From Sciurus carolinensis (taxonomy: Eukaryota; Chordata; Mammalia; Rodentia; Sciuridae): 64,000 nt of DNA. Numbering within the stretch: the stretch's first letter is position 1; each line of letters starts with the position of its first letter. Below are positions 49,790-61,538 of this stretch, in pieces. A program made the translations under genes and the position numbers. Location: assembly GCF_902686445.1 (NCBI RefSeq), contig NW_025920106.1:992001-1056000 (forward strand). Reading direction: 5' to 3'. The notes beneath the pieces were generated by a model. The model ran no database searches, had not been told where the DNA came from, and was given only the letters and a program-made list of their open reading frames with translations.

Positions 49790-52700
49790 TCCATTTGCTG
49801 CAAATGCCATAATTTTATCATTCTTTATGGCAGAGTAATATTCCATTGTGTATATATGCCACAGTTTCTTTATCCATTCATCAATTGAAAGACATCTATG
49901 TTGGTTCCACAATCTGGCTATGGTGAATTGAGCAGCAATGCACATTAATGTGGCTGTATCTCTGTAGTATACTGATTTTAAGTCCTTTGGGTATAGGCCA
50001 AGGAGTGGGATAGCTGGGTCAAATGGTGGTTCCATTCCAAGATTTCTGAGGAATCTCCATACTGCTTTCCAGAGTAGCTGCACTAATTTTCAACCCCACC
50101 AGCAATATATGAGTGTACCTATTTCCCCACATCCTCGCCAACGCCTATTGTTGCTTGTGTTCTTGATAATCACCATTCTAATTGGGGTGAGATGGAATCT
50201 TAGGGTAGTTTTGATTTGCATTTCTCTTATCACTACAGATGTTGAACATTTTTTCATATATCTGTTGATTGCTTGTACATTTTCTGTGAAGTATCTGTTC
50301 ATATCCTTAGCCCATTTGTTGATTGGATTATTTGTATTCTTGGTGTAGAGTTTTTTGAGTTCTTTATAGATTCTGGAAATTAGCACTCTATCTGAAGTAT
50401 GAGTGGCAAAGATATTCTTCCACCCTGTAGGCTCTCTCTTCAAGTTACTGATAGTTTCCTTTGCTGAGAGAAAGCTTTTTAGTTTGAATCTATCCCAGTT
50501 GTTGATTCTTGCTTTTATTTCTTGTGCTATGGGAGTCCTGTTAAGGAAGTCTGATCCTAAGCCAACAGTCGAAGATTTGGACCTATTTTTCTTCTATAAA
50601 ATGCAGGGTCTCTGGGTCTGATTCCAAGTTCCTTGATCCATATTGAGTTGAGTTTTGTGCAGGGTGAGAGATAGGGGTTTAATTTCATTCTGTTGCATAT
50701 GGATTTCCAGTTTTCCCAGCACCATTTGTTGAAGAGGCTATCTTTTCTCCATTACATATTTTTGGCCCCTTTGTCTAGTATGAGAAAATTGTATTTATTT
50801 GGGTTTGTGTCCATATCCTCTATTCTGTACCATTGATCTACCTGTCTATTTTGGTACCAATACCATGCCATTTTTGTTACTATTGCTTTGTAGTAGAGTT
50901 GAAGACCTGGTATTGCGATACCCCCTGCTTCGCTCTTTTTATTGAGGATTGCTTAGCTATTCTGGGTTTCCTTTTCTTCCAGATGAATTTTATAATTGCT
51001 TGCTCTATTTGTGTAAGGTATATCATTGGATTTTAACTGGAATTGCACTGAATCTGTATAGCACTTTTGGTAGTATGGCCATTTTGACAGTATTAATTCT
51101 GCCTATCCAGGAACATGGGAGATCTTTCCATCTTCTAAGGTTTTCTTTAATTTCTTTCTTATGTTTTCTGTAGTTCTCATTATAGAGGTCTTTCACCTCT
51201 TTTGTGAGATTAATTCCAAAGTATGTCATTTTTTGAAGCTATTGCGAATGACGTAGTTTTCCTAACTTCTCTTTCTTAAGATTCATCACTTACGTAAAAA
51301 ATGCATTGGATTTATGATCATTATTGATCTTGTAAACTGCTACTTTACTGAATTCACTTATAAGTTCTAAAATTTTCTAGTGGAATTTCCAGGTTCCTCT
51401 AAATATATAAACATGTCCTCAGCAAACAGGGATAGTTTGAGTTCTTCTTTTCCAATTCATATCCCTTTAATTTCTTTGGTTTGTCTAATTGCTCTGGCTA
51501 GAGTTTCAAGGACGATGTCGAATAGAATTGGTGAAAGAGTACATCCTGCCTTGTTCCCGTTTTTAGGGAGAATGCTTTCAGTTTTTCACCATTTAGAATG
51601 ATATTGGCCATGGGCTTAGCAAAGATGGCCTTTACTATGTTAAGGAATGCTCCCACTATCCCAATTTTTTCTAGTGTTTTGAGCATGAAGGGATGCTGTA
51701 TTTTATAGAATGCTTTTTCTGCATCTAATCATGTGATTCTTAACTTTAAGTCTGTTGATACAGTGAATGACATTTATTGATTTCTGAATGTTGAACCAAC
51801 CTTGCATCCCTGGGATAAAACCCACTTGATTGTGGTGCACTAGGTTTTTAATGTATTTTTGTTTGCTACTTGCTAAAATTTTGTTGAGAAGTTTTGCGTC
51901 GATGTTCATGAAGAATATTTTTCTGAAATGTATTTTCCTCGATGTGTCTCTGGTTTAGGTATCAGGGTAATATTGGCTTCATAGAATGAGTTTGGGAGTA
52001 TTCCCTCCTATTCTATTTCATGGAATACTTTGAGGAGTATTGGAATGAGTTCTTCTTTAAATGTATTGTAGAACTCGGCTGAGAACCCATCTGGTCCCAG
52101 ACTTTTCTTTGTTGGTAGGCTTTTGATGGCCTCTTCTATTTCATTGCTTGAAATTGATTTGTTTAAGTTGTGTATATCCTCCTCGTTCAGTTTAGGTAAT
52201 TAATATTTCTCTAGAAACTTGTTGATGCCTTTGAGGTTTTCTGTTTTGTTGGCATATAGATTTTCAAAATACCTTATAATTATGTTTTTTATTTCACTAT
52301 AGTCTGTTGTGATATTTCCTTGTTCATGCCGAATTTTAGTAATTTGAGTTTTCCCTTCTTTCTCTTTGTTAGTGTGGCTAAGGGTTTATCAATTTTATTT
52401 TTTCAAAGAACCAACTATTTATTTTGTCAGTTTTTCTGATTGTTTCTTTTGTTTCAATTTCATTCATTTCCTCTCTGATTTTAACCATTTCCTGTCTTCT
52501 ACTACTTTTGGTGTTGGTCTGCTCTTCTTTTTCTAGGGCTTTGAGCTGTAGTGTTAAGTTGTTTATTTTTGATTTTTACTTCTTTTGTTGAATGCCCCCA
52601 TGAAATAAATCTTCCTCTAAGTACTGCTTTCATAGTGTCCCAGAGATTTTGATATGATGTGTCTTTGTTCTTGCTTATTTCTAAGAATTTTTATTTCCAT

Positions 52701-53510
52701 CCTCATGTCTTCTGTTTTCCATTCATCATATAATAGTGTATTATTTAATCTCCAGGTATTGGAGAAGTTTCTGTTTTTTAATCTGTCATGTATTTCTAAT
52801 TTCAATCCATTATGATCTGATAGAATACAAGGTAGTATTTCTATCTTCTTGTATTTGCTAACAGTAGCTTTGTGGCATAAAATATGGTCTATTTTAGAGA
52901 AGGATCCATGTGTTGCTGAGAAGAAAGTGTATTCGTTCTTTGTTGGATGGTATATTCTATATGTGTCGGTTAAGTCTAAATTATTGATTGTGATACTGAG
53001 ATCTATGGTTTCTTTATTCAATTTTTGTTTGGAAGATCTATCCAGTGGTGAGAGAGGTGTATTAAAATCACCTAGTATTATTGTTTTGTGGTCTATTTGA
53101 TTTCTGGAATTAAGAAGGATTTGTTTGATGTACATTGATGAGCAAAGGTTCGAGGCATAGATATTTATGATTGTTATGTCTTGCTGACTTATGCTTTCCT
53201 TAAGCAGTATGTAATGTCCTTCTTTATCCCTTCTGACTAGTTTTGGCTTGAAGTCCACATTATTTGAAATGAGGATGGATACTCCAGCTTTTTTGCTGTG
53301 TCTGTGTGCATGCTATGTTTTTTCCCATCCTTTCACCTTTAGTCTATGGGTATCTCTATCTATGAGATGAGTCTCTTGCAGGCAGCATATTGTTGGATTT
53401 TTCTTTTTAATCCAATCTGCCAGTCTATGTCTTTTGATTGATGAGTTCAGGCCATTAACATTCAGGGTTATTATTGTGATATGATTTGTATTCCCAGTAA
53501 TTTGATTCAT
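49790..53510 (-). pseudogene. L1-D ORF2 remnant (endonuclease and reverse transcriptase)
   Basis: Starts at 53510 with an endonuclease N-terminus (53313-53510: LNVNGLNSSIKRHRLADW, CCLQETHL). The rest of the endonuclease (52617-53258, 213 codons) keeps IILGDFNTPLSPLD, SKIDHILC and LSDHNGLKLEI, which correspond to catalytic and metal-binding motifs of the family. RT fragments follow at 51703-51909 and 51498-51686 (GTRQ preserved, then a frameshift), with [14 protein letters not shown] at 51023-51229. C-terminal blocks lie at 50090-50443 and 49787-50083 (MEYYSAIKNDKIMAFAANG). I did not find an intact FADD-type RT motif in one open frame. Clearly inactive. Confidence 0.85.
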
Positions 53511-53557
53511 TTTTGTTTTTTGACATGATTTGGTTTCTCCTTTATTTGGCTATTCCT

Positions 53558-54562
53558 TTATGCTGGTTCCTCCCATTGCTGATTTGCGTCATTGTTTTTC
53601 ATCTCTTCCTCATGGAATCTTTTGCTGAGAATGTTCTGTAATGCTGGCTCTCTTTTTGTAAATTCCTTTAGATTTTGTTTATCATGTAAGGATCTTATTT
53701 CATCATCAAATCTGAAAGTAAGTTTTGCTGGGTATAAGATTCTTGGTTGGCTTCCATTTTCTTTCAGGGCTTGGTAAATGTTGTTCCAGGACCTTTGAGC
53801 TTTTAGGTCTGGATTGAAAAGTCTGCTGATATTCTTATTGTTTTCCCCCTGAATGTAATTTGATTCTTTTCTCTTGTGACACTTACAATTCTGTCTTTAT
53901 TTTGTATGTTAGGTATTTTCATTATAATGTGCCTTGGTGTGGTTCTGTTGTTATTTTGTATATTTGGAGTCCTATAGCCTCTTCTACTTGGTTTTCCATT
54001 TCATTCTTCAAATGTGGAAAATTTTCTGATATTATTTTATTGAATAGATTTTTCATTCCTTTGTTTTGTTTTTCTATGCCTTCCTCAATCCCAATAATTC
54101 TTAAATTTGGCCTTTTCATGATATTCCTCAATTCTTGTAGATTCTGTTCATGATTTCTTACCATCTTCTCTGTTTGTTCAACTTTGTTTCCAAGGTTAAA
54201 TATTTTGTCTTCAATGTCTCAAGTTCTGTCTCCAGGTGTTCTATTCTATGGTTATGTTTCTATGGAGTTTTTAACTTGGTTTATTGTTTCCTTCATTTCA
54301 ACGATTTCTGTTTTTTTTTTTCAGTATCTAACTCTTTATTGAAATGATCTCTTTCTTACTGTATTTCCTTTTTTATCTGTTGATTGGTAGGATCATTTAA
54401 TGCCTGCATTTGCTCTTTCATCTCCTTGTTTTCTTCCCTGATTGTTTTAATTATGTACATTCTGAACTCCCTTTCTAACATTTCTTCTGCTGTGCTGTCA
54501 TTGGGTTTTATTGCTATAGTATCTAGGTTTGTTTGGGACATCTTCTTCCCTTGTTTTCTCAT
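53558..54562 (-). pseudogene. L1-D ORF1 remnant
   Basis: Start ATG at 54562 (MRKQGKKMSQTNLDTI) and a terminal TAA at 53558-53560 give 1,005 bp, the usual size of an L1 ORF1. Visible parts are an N-terminal region with EENKEMKEQMQAL-like heptads (54356-54562) and the RRM (53922-54164: MKRPNLRIIGIEEG). The C-terminal end carries FTKREPALQNILS-like text. Frameshifts lie near 54356 and between the coiled coil and RRM. The stop is 47 bp upstream of the ORF2 start, matching the two-ORF layout of L1 RNA. Confidence 0.82.
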
Positions 54563-54736
54563 ATTGGTCAGATATCAGTGGGACTCTGAGATATTGCAGA
54601 TTTCCTCTATTGGCTTATAGTGTCCCTGTAGTTTTCCAGTATATCACCTCTCAGTCTTCAGTAGCCTGAAATCTTGGAGGAACTTGATAATGCAGTGCTT
54701 CCAAAGAAAGCTGCCCCTAGCCCGCTACTTGTTCCA

Positions 54737-55040
54737 GGTCTTGGAGCTGGCTCTGTGTGGAATGGCTCTCACTGGGCCTGTCTGGTCCTGAGAAGGTGGC
54801 CATGGAAGGAGCCTGCTGCCAGAGGGAGCAGGGCAGCTTTGAGTAGTCTCTGGCTGCCCTTCCCTGATCCCAGAGGCTGCCTGAGGGCCAGAGCTCACCT
54901 TTGGCTCCGGGATTTGGAGCTGGCTCTTTGCAGAAAGGCTCTCACTGGGCGACCTGCTCTGAAAAGCTGGCTGTGGAAGAGGCCCACCACCAGAGGGAGC
55001 AGGGCTGCCTGGGGAAGACTCTAGCTGCCTTGCCCTGCTG
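54737..55040 (-). repeat. Two ~172-bp monomers in the L1-D 5' UTR
   Basis: 54737-54908 and 54909 to about 55040 share TTGGAGCTGGCTCT, GGCTCTCACTGGGC, CCAGAGGGAGCAGGGC and GCTGCC blocks. They differ from the 85-bp monomers of L1-A, although the 5' UTR next to ORF1 (CTTCAGTAGCCTGAA, GAACTTGATAATGCAGTG) is shared between the two L1s. The plus-strand open frame of 116 codons at 54674-55024 is a by-product of GC-rich DNA. Confidence 0.75.
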
Positions 55041-55212
55041 TGAGAAGCTGCCCCTGTCCGGGTCTACTGCCTGGGCCAAGCTTCACCCAGTGGGGGAGAC
55101 TCACCCCATGGCTCTATGTTAGTCCGAGTGTTTCAATGCCTCTCCTTCTTGAATCCTGGGTTCTGGAGGGACAGGAGATGCAGTCACCCTCTAGATCGCC
55201 ATCTTGGATTGC

Positions 55213-56103
55213 CTCCATTTGTTTTCATTTTTGTTTTTTTTTGAAAATCTCTGTCTCTTTGTTGAAATGATCTTTTGCTTCCTGCAGTTGCTCTTTCAAC
55301 TGCTTATTGGTATTATTATTTATTGCCTGCATTTGCTCTCTTATCTCATCCTTTGCTTCACAAATCATCTTAATCATGTATAATCTTAAGTCCTTTTCTG
55401 ACATATCTCTAGCATACTGTTATTGGATTCTATTAATATAGAATCTAGATTTGTTTGGATCATTTTCTTCCCTTGTTTTTTCATGTTGTTTATGTATCTT
55501 CCCCTCTAGCAGTGCAGATCTGTCGTATTGCAGTTTCCCCCCTATAGGCTTATGTGACCCTATAGGTTTCAAAAACCTTTCCTTTAAGGGGAAGAACAAT
55601 ATTAGCAGTGCCCAGTCCAGACAATATGCAATCCTAGACCAAATAGCCCCTATGAGGTCATTTACAATATTGACATAATAAACAGAATGAGTTCAATTAT
55701 TATCTTCAGTATAACATACAGATTTGCAATAAGGTCTGCAGTATCTAATGGAGGACAAAGAGGATGTGGAGGGATGTAGGATGTAGTTGTTAATGGGATA
55801 AGAGAATAATATATAGAAGTTCTAGATATTAGAAAGAGTGAGCATAAAATCAAAAGAGGTTGGTTGTTAGCATGCAAAAAGTGATAAAGAGACTCTGAGA
55901 AACATGTAAACAAAAGGAAAGGAGAGCAAAACATGTAAAGAAATATAATCATAAAATTGTTCAATAATGACAAAAAAGAAAATCTACACTATAACAGTCA
56001 TACAGTATTCAAACCTCCCAGTCTTCAGTAATCTGATGTGTGAGAGGTACCTGACAATGAGCTTCAAGTCTCCAGCAGGTGTCTCAGGCTGGGATTTGTC
56101 CAA
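55213..56103 (-). mobile_element. L1-C, outer part (ORF1 start and 5' UTR)
   Basis: Continues L1-C after the L1-D insertion: ORF1 N-terminal region (55213 to about 55490, plus-strand TTGTTGAAATGATC, GCCTGCATTTGCTCTC). A 5' UTR follows (CCCTCTAGCAGTGCAG, ATTGCAGTTTCCCCCC) similar to that of L1-B. It ends near 56103, where the duplicated segment begins. Confidence 0.82.
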
Positions 56104-56934
56104 ATGCTGTTATTTCTATCTGACAGGAGTTAATATTGTACTTTGCAAGCTATAAATATTATTAGGAAATTCCTACATTTTGTTTTTAAATTTGTAATTA
56201 CAGAATCTCCATGTTGTGTTAAATGGGATTTTGTTGGGTCATATTTCTTTTTGGGGGAAGATGACTATGCAAAATAGGTTAATTTTATTTTATAATTCCT
56301 TTGTAATTCCATGAAGTCACAGTTTCAAAATTGATAGCTGCATTATATTAGTGCTGAACAATTCTTTAGTAATCTCTATTGTCATTTTATATAGCAGCAC
56401 CCTTAAGTTTGCCATTCCATGGGATATATAATTGTTTTGTTGCAGTTTTGGTCTATTGTTATCTGTAAGTTTGATTCTTATATACTAATGGTGAAGAATA
56501 CATCCAGCTGTTTTATAAAATTCTTGTTCCTAGGATGTTCTGGGGATGATTCTTCATTTCTTTGAGAAATTTGGGAATCAAACAAGTGTTTGTTTGGGTT
56601 ATTTTTATTTGTTTATTGATACTTGAGCATCATTCAGGTCCTGAAAAGTACAGTGAAGATAATTTAAACTCAGAAATATTTGAACTTTAAATAATTACAA
56701 ATCCTCTGAAACTGATGAAGTTCTTAAAGTTAAGAGAAGATGTCTCCTGTTTTCTTCCCAAACAGTGTTGTTAACACACACAGAATATGACACTATGGGT
56801 GAACAGAGTGTTTTCTGAGGCTTTATCAAATTAGATTTGAAAGACTACTTATTATGTTATAATTATTTATCTATTAGAATTGGAACAATTCATATGGGTA
56901 TTTTTCTTAAATTCTCTATTTTGTTTAAGTGGCA

Positions 56935-59480
56935 ATATTTTAACAGTTAACCAGTGTACTGTTCAGTGGCATTAGTGTCATTCACAAAGTTGTACTTTTG
57001 CCATTATTTCCATATCTTTCATCATTCCAAACAGAAATTGAAGTCATTTTTTAAAATTCCTTTTCCCTGCTGTCCCCAGCCCTGATAACTTTAATCTACT
57101 CTCTATTTCTATGACTTTGATTATTCTGGATAGTTCATGTAAGAGGAATCATAATGTATTTTTCTGTTATATCTGGCATATTTCATTTGGCATATTTTTT
57201 TGGCTCCTTCATGTTTAGCATATATCCAAACTTCATTTCTTTTGTGACTGAATAATTCTCTATTACAAATATAGACATTTTCTTTATCCATTCATCTATT
57301 GATGGACACTGGGTCATTTCTGCCTTTTAGTTGTTGTGCCTAATGCTTATATGAAATGTTGGTGTACAAATATCTATATAAGTCCCTGTTTTAAATTCTT
57401 TGGGGTATAACATATACACCCAGAAGTGGAATACAATTGTGTTTAACTTCATGTGGAGTCACCAAATAGTTTCTATTGAACTTGTATTATTTTACATTCC
57501 CAGTAGTAATGCACAAGGATTTCAATTTCTCTTCACCTCACTAATACTTATTATTGACCCTTTATTACTAATTTTATCCTAATAGGGGTGAAGTGGTATC
57601 TCATTGTAACTTTAATATACCTTTACCTAAAGTTTACTGATGTTGGGCATCTTTTCATGTGTATTTTGGCCATTTGTTTATCTGCTTTAAAGAAGTAGTT
57701 TTAAGTAATTAGTCTATTTTAAAAGTAGGTTTGTCTTTTGGTTGTTGATTTGATAGAATTCTTTATGGATCCTGGACATCATACCATTATAAGGTATGTT
57801 GTTTGTAATTATTTCCTCTTATTCTATGCATTTTCTTTCACTTCCTTGAAGGTACCTTTGTGATGCAAAATGTTATAATTTTAAAAAGGTTCAAATTATC
57901 TTTTAAATTTTTTTGCCTGTGGCTTTGGTGTCATATTTAAGAAATTATTGCCAGTTTCTCAAGATCACAATTATTTGCTCCTTTATTTTTGAAGGTGTTT
58001 ATAGTTTTAGCTCTTACATTTAAGGCCATAATTCATTTTGAGTTAATTTTTGTTTGTGGTATAAAATTATGGTACAACTTCATTTAGATTTTTGGTATTT
58101 GATCCCAGGACTGTTTTATCACTGAGCCTCCTCCCAGGCCCTGCCCTCTTTTATATTTTATTTAGAGACAGACTCTCACTGAGCGGCTTAGGGTTTTGGT
58201 AAGCTGCTGAGGCTGGCTTTAAAATTGGAACCCTTGTGCTTCAGCTCCCCCAGCTGCTGGGATTACAGGCATGCACTACTGTACCCAGTCCAACTTCATT
58301 CTTTTGCATGTGAATATCCATTTTTCCATAACCATTTGTTTCAGCCATTTGTTGAAAAGACTGTCCTTTTCCATTGAATGATATTAACACCCTTGTCAAA
58401 AATAGTTGACCATGGATGTAAGTCAACTATTTGTCAAAAATTGTTGACCAGTTGTAAGGGTTTCTTTATGGCTTCTCAGTTCTATTCCATCAGTCTTATG
58501 TGTCTGTATGTCTATCCATACAGATAGTACCCGTGTGTTGTTTACAACAGCTTTATAATAAGCTTTGAAATCAGGAAGTATGGGTTCTCAGAATTTGCTC
58601 TTTTTCAAGGTTGTTATATTTATTCTCTGTCCCTTGTAATTTCATTTTAATATTGGAGTGAAATTTTCTATTCCTCAAAACGTAAAAAATGACAGAAAAT
58701 ACCATTGGACATTGAAAAAGGTTGCACTGAATTTTAATCTGTAGATACATTGGTAGTATAATTATCTAAACAATATTAAGTTTTCTAGGCTATGAATGTG
58801 AGCTGTCTTTTCATTTAGGTAGTGTGATTTATTTGAGCAACATTTTACATTTTTCAGTAAACAGGTCTCCTACTTTATTGATTAAATTTATTCCTAAGTA
58901 TTTTTCTGGTTTTGATGTTATTGTAGGTGGAATTCTTTTTTTAATTTGGTTTGGAAATTTTTCGTTGCTGCATATAGAAATGCAAATGGTTTTGTGTTTT
59001 GATTTTATATTGTCCCATACTGCTGTATTTGTTTATTAAGTTTAAAAGACCTTTTGTGAATTCTCTGGGATTTGGTACATTGAAGATTATGTCATCTTCA
59101 AGGAGAGATAATTAACTTCTTACTTTGTCATATGGATTCCTTTTCTTTTTCTTGCCTAATTGTTCTGTCTAGAACTTAAAACCAAGATAGCCTTGACTTC
59201 TTTCTGGTCTTAGGAAAACAACTTTCACTTTTTATCATTGATTATGCCATTAACTGTGGCTTTTTTTTTTTTTACATGCTGATTAAGTTTCTTTCTGTTC
59301 CTAGTGTACTGGATATTTTTATTGTGAAAGAGTATTGAGCTTTTTCAAATGCTTTTATCCATCATTTGTAACAGTCATGCTTTCTTAACTGTTGATGTGT
59401 ATTACCTAGGATTGATTTTCATGTTAAACCACTCTCACATTCCTGGAGAAAATCCCATTTGGCTGTGATATATGTAGGTT
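56935..59480 (-). mobile_element. Ancient L1M fragment (copy 2)
   Basis: Antisense old L1: 3' UTR blocks (CCATTCATCTATTGATGG, GGTGTACAAATATC, CCCAGAAGTGGAATAC, GGTGAAGTGGTATCTCATTG) followed by decayed ORF2. It contains the antisense SINE at 58085 and continues to the non-L1 insert at about 59480. Fills in the segment deleted from copy 1. Confidence 0.8.
58085..58290 (-). mobile_element. B1-dID/MEN-like SINE, antisense
   Basis: Plus strand reads TGATCCCAGGACTG near the start, AGAGACAGACTCTCACTGAG in the middle and CAGCTGCTGGGATTACAGGC near the end. It is bounded by a 10-bp direct repeat, CAACTTCATT (58075-58084 and 58291-58300). Confidence 0.92.
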
Positions 59481-59722
59481 GAATATCCCTTATCAAAATG
59501 CTCAGAATTGAAGTTTTTCTGATTTCAGTGCTGTTGGAATTTTGCAATATTTGTGTATCTTTCACTAGTTGGCCAACTCTACTCCAAAAATATGATATCT
59601 GAATTGTTTTGAAATCCAAAATACTTGTAGCATCATTTGCTCTAAAATTTTCAGATTTCAAATCATTTCAGATTTTTTCATTGGGGATTTAATGTGATTG
59701 GGCCTGACTTCTTTGGACATAC
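59481..59722. repeat. Non-L1 insert shared by both duplicates
   Basis: Begins GAATATCCCTTATC and contains GTTTTGAAATCCAAAATA, breaking the L1M ORF2 text. Its partner at about 13456-13680 lies at the same place in the other L1M. The style resembles an old MER or DNA-transposon-like element, but I cannot name the family. Confidence 0.55.
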
Positions 59723-60137
59723 TGATAAACTCTTATCGCGTTCCCTCTGCCCGCAGAGAGAGACACGACAAACGTCTGAAGCTTTGGAAGTTTATTATGC
59801 ACAGTCCCTCTCCTACACTTCACTCCTCTACCGCTTAACTCTCGCCTGCTTTAGCCGCTCCGCTTCTCCCACTCGGCTCTCGCCCTCGCTCGCACTCTTC
59901 TTCCTCGCTTCTACTCCCCCCTCCCAGGAAGTTACCAAGCTTATATACACTTCAACCAATCAAGGGAGAGTACACGAGGTAAACGGCGAACAGCTGTAGG
60001 TATAGAATAGGCACACGAGAGAGGCATGCACTAATCACATTGTTAACTAGCTAATACTGTATAGCCAACCGCTTTTGGCTCAGTGCCAGGCGCCATCTTG
60101 ACCGTGCCCAAGGCTGGGAGTCCCAGGTACCCCGACA
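59723..60137 (-). mobile_element. 3' LTR of the ERV2 provirus
   Basis: On the minus strand U3 starts TGTCGGGGTACC right after the polypurine tract, and carries AAGATGGCGCCTGGCA (60099-60084), an ATTGG box, TGTATATAA (TATA, about 59949-59941) and AATAAA (59796-59791). The 3' edge is placed at a TG on the plus strand (59723) where homology with 13660 ends. With the 5' LTR outside the window the target duplication cannot confirm it, so the edge may be off by several bases. Confidence 0.88.
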
Positions 60138-60150
60138 GTTCCCCCTTCTT
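60138..60150 (-). promoter_or_regulatory. Polypurine tract for plus-strand DNA priming
   Basis: AAGAAGGGGGAAC on the minus strand, directly before the TGTCGGGG start of U3. In retroviruses this RNase H-resistant tract primes second-strand synthesis, and its position confirms the 3' LTR boundary. Confidence 0.9.
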
Positions 60151-60281
60151 TATTATAAATTTAAGGCTCGGGACCATGTCTGTCTTAGGTTGAGTGGTCA
60201 GCATATGTCCTTACCCGTCATCAGAGTCTGCAGAGCATGCTGCAGCTCCTGTCTTAGGTTGGTACATAGCCACCTCCTTCA

Positions 60282-61396
60282 TTACCCGTCTCTGACTACC
60301 GGTCCAGCATCGAGAGCCATACTTGTGGGGAGCTGCCGGCATTTAGGGCGGTCATGGCCTGATGAAAGATAATCCGATCTCTCTGTTGGCTGTCTTGTAG
60401 GTGCATGCCAAAACAAATGAAGAGAAGGGAGCCAAGGCAGAGGAGCACTATCATAGCTCCTAAGCCTGCCCATTGTTTGACAAAGCCATAAATAGAAAAA
60501 ACTATTTAGCCATATTAGATACAGAAACAATATGCACCCTGGTAGAATTAGCTTTGACAATTTCAGTTCTCGGTTTTGAAATAAGACCATCAAATTGATA
60601 AAATAGGCTGACAATTTTGTAGATAACCCAGCTGCGGTGCTGGAATTATCATATACAATAGGGGTAACACAAACAGTTCTTAAGGAATAAACGCATCCCA
60701 GTCCTAAAAGTTCTTGCAAGATATCCACTTGTTCTTGTAGTAAGTCCATTCTTTGATTTACAAGAGGTAAGCCTGCTGTTAGATGCTGGTTTAGGGTCTC
60801 TTTAGTCTGTAAGGCTGCAGCTGTATTTTCGGCCAAGTGATTGCTGTTGCTGTAGGTATGGCAGTTGCTAGTGCTGCTGTTGCAGAAACCACTATTGCAG
60901 TGACCATAGGTGCTGTAATGCCAAATTCTCTTCTGTTTCTTGATAGTAACACTGGCAATTCCGCATCTGTAACAGAGACTGGGACTGGTAGGAAGGTAGG
61001 AACACACATTAAGACTGCCCGTGAGAACCTAGAAGCATTCCAACATTGAGAGAGATTGAGAGAAACATCTTTTTTGTTTGTTAGCAGAAACATAAAAGGG
61101 GAAAAAAACACAAACTGGCGTATATGGAAACATAATATTTCTGGTCCTCCTAAAAGAGCAAAGAAAGTTTGTAAGTTAGTATATCCTGAGGTCGAAATGA
61201 AGAGTAGCCAACTGTCAGAAGGATTGACACGTCTCATGCCTAAATGAACATCATTATTTGTAAAATTATCATTAAATATGGGAGGGAATAAAGAGGAGGT
61301 ATTAGTTAAAGGCAGAGGATATGGCCAAGCTCTAACTATAGCCCATAAGTTCCGAGTCTGGCTGTCCAGTTGTGTCCTTATTGTTGTCATTCTCAT
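60282..61396 (-). pseudogene. ERV2 env remnant, surface subunit mostly missing
   Basis: Env normally mediates receptor binding (SU) and membrane fusion (TM). The frame starts at 61396, its ATG overlapping the last bases of the upstream pol frame (ATGA, 61396-61393). Only about 140-150 codons precede the RNRREFG stretch and an Ala-rich hydrophobic segment that looks like the TM fusion peptide. SU is therefore much shorter than is usual for betaretroviruses. A frameshift near 60840 moves TM into another frame (60282-61007). There a heptad region (LLQEQVDILQELLGLG), a C-x7-C pair, CVTPIVYDN and a hydrophobic stretch (ILPGCILFLYLIWL) are seen. It is defective, and I have not reconstructed a joined reading. 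Confidence 0.8.
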
Positions 61397-61538
61397 GTTG
61401 TATTGTTCTGGTCAGTCTCTCGGGAATCCAGACCGGAGTTTGTTGATCCTGTGGAAAGACACAAACAGATCCTCGGACCCAACATAAAACGGGATCCAGA
61501 CCTTTCCATGCTCCAGTTAACACGTCCTTCCATCGCAC
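61332..61538 (-). pseudogene. Integrase C-terminal domain, shifted frame
   Basis: This frame holds the DNA-binding C-terminal part of a class II integrase (GLDPVLCWVRGSVCVFPQ, PVWIPERL). It is in a different frame from the integrase core at 61393-62424, so a frameshift lies near 61540. It overlaps the start of env, as is common in the group. Confidence 0.75.

Larger units (their letters stand above)
49446..55212 (-). mobile_element. L1 retrotransposon, near full length (L1-D), nested in L1-C
   Basis: About 5.8 kb antisense: T-rich 3' end and 3' UTR (49446-49790), ORF2 (to 53510), ORF1 (53558-54562), and a GC-rich 5' UTR (54563-55212) ending with plus-strand CGCCATCTTGGATTGCC. On the L1 strand this gives an AAGATGGCG motif right at the 5' end, where human L1 also has its YY1 site. 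It is younger than L1-C, which it splits. Several frameshifts and stops make it inactive. The flanks share only a short TCCATT match, so a target duplication is not established. Confidence 0.9.
56104..59722 (+). repeat. Diverged segmental duplicate, copy 2
   Basis: Partner of 11708-13660. The first 1.41 kb (56104-57516) aligns with 11708-13121 at nearly equal length. 57525-59514 is missing from copy 1; 59515-59722 aligns with about 13456-13660. The left edge coincides with L1-C and the right edge with the ERV 3' LTR, so the original extent is hidden. Confidence 0.8.

Noticed and set aside
53860..54153. 97-codon plus-strand open frame
   Set aside because: Exact antisense of the L1-D ORF1 RRM region.
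54674..55024. 116-codon plus-strand open frame
   Set aside because: Lies antisense in the GC-rich tandem 5' UTR of L1-D; no domain.
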